Origin: Acinetobacter lwoffii
GTDB lineage: Bacteria > Pseudomonadota > Gammaproteobacteria > Pseudomonadales > Moraxellaceae
Direction: 5' to 3'
Length of the DNA: 64,000 bases
Assembly: GCF_019343495.1 (NCBI RefSeq)
Contig: NZ_CP072549.1
Span: 124,001 to 188,000 of the forward strand
Shown here one piece after another: positions 63,831 to 64,000 of this stretch; within the stretch, counting starts at the first letter, position 1, and every line of letters begins with the position of its first letter. Made by a program: the position numbers and the translations under genes. The notes under the pieces were generated by a model. The model did no database searches. It saw only the letters and a list, made by a program, of their open reading frames with translations, and was not told where the DNA came from.

Positions 63831-64000
63831 ATGAAGCTTTCAAATTACAATAAATTATTAGGTTACATGTATTCTAAATCTATGAAGGATACGTTCTTCT
63901 CTCAAGAACCCAAGGCAGGTTGTGCATATAAAGAAACAATCAATTTATTGGTAAATATTTTGCAGTGGTGTGAACAGATCGAAACAGAGTTTCGGCACTT
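63831..64000 (+). CDS. Start of an unknown gene in the integrated element (partial)
   Basis: The frame opens with ATG at 63831 and stays open to the window edge (56 codons): MKLSNYNKLLGYMYSKSMKD, then TFFSQEPKAGCAYKETINLL and VNILQWCEQIETEFRHF. It is AT-rich like other accessory genes, and a good ribosome-binding site is not visible. Other in-frame ATG codons occur at 63867 and 63882. I do not recognise the product. Confidence 0.45.
   Translation, partial: MKLSNYNKLLGYMYSKSMKDTFFSQEPKAGCAYKETINLLVNILQWCEQIETEFRH

Noticed and set aside
1..64000. CRISPR array, phage structural genes, toxin-antitoxin pair or complete defence island
   Set aside because: No regularly spaced repeats, capsid or tail genes, or paired small genes of those types were seen. 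Only a broken AbiC-like gene and the edge of an integrated element are present.

Overview
The window looks like chromosomal DNA of an Acinetobacter species (Moraxellaceae, Gammaproteobacteria). Reasons: moderately AT-rich DNA with very AT-rich spacers; the block lepA-lepB-DUF4845-rnc-era-(small lipoprotein)-recO-pdxJ-miaE; a sulfate-uptake cluster with two binding proteins; a 41-codon KGW-type small protein; and proteins that read like Acinetobacter orthologues throughout. I do not assign a species.

Layout. 1-4.9 kb: start of ruvA, dgt, and an SSS-family symporter followed by an unlisted 43-aa membrane peptide, then 1.3 kb without genes. 4.9-9.2 kb: purL and the small membrane protein. 9.3-11.4 kb: a scar, with an IS3-family element between an AbiC-like abortive-infection gene fragment and the tail of an unrelated LysR gene; no target duplication is seen, so it looks like an IS-linked deletion. 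11.5-19.7 kb: NIF3-like protein, carotenoid oxygenase, a lipoprotein gene with two lesions, MarR regulator, nitroreductase, enoyl-CoA isomerase-like protein, NMN adenylyltransferase-like protein, and divergent argP/argO. 20-26.4 kb: YceI protein, Bcp peroxiredoxin, secreted small protein, queC-queE, dapD, and two outer-membrane barrels. 26.5-33.2 kb: minus-strand sulfate regulon sbp-sbp-hydrolase-cysT-cysW-cysA-cysB. 33.3-36.3 kb: pabC-mltG-tmk and a thioesterase. 36.4-47.6 kb: divergent nadB/mucD, then lepA to miaE. 47.8-55 kb: tRNA-Asn, a gene behind a palindromic operator candidate, thioesterase, frameshifted MATE transporter, aspartate aminotransferase, map, rpsB-tsf. 55-62 kb: DUF3465, Mpo1-like, RlpA-like and MltB proteins, an unknown protein, queF and a YadG/YadH-type ABC exporter. 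62-64 kb: tRNA-Arg(CCG) followed by a tyrosine integrase, the tail of a second integrase and the start of an unknown gene. This is the left edge of an integrated element that runs out of the window.

How the genes work together. Queuosine precursor synthesis is split between queE-queC and queF about 37 kb away. Sulfate import (Sbp/CysTWA) is linked to its expected regulator CysB. lepB, lepA, rnc, era, rpsB, tsf, map and the tRNAs form a translation and protein-export core. mltG, mltB and the RlpA-like protein act on peptidoglycan.

Most of the window is core genome. The parts of real interest are the IS scar, three degraded genes, the small membrane proteins, the palindromic promoter at 48 kb and the island edge. 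I found no complete new multi-gene system. The best place to look for one is the island that starts at 62.1 kb and continues past 64 kb.
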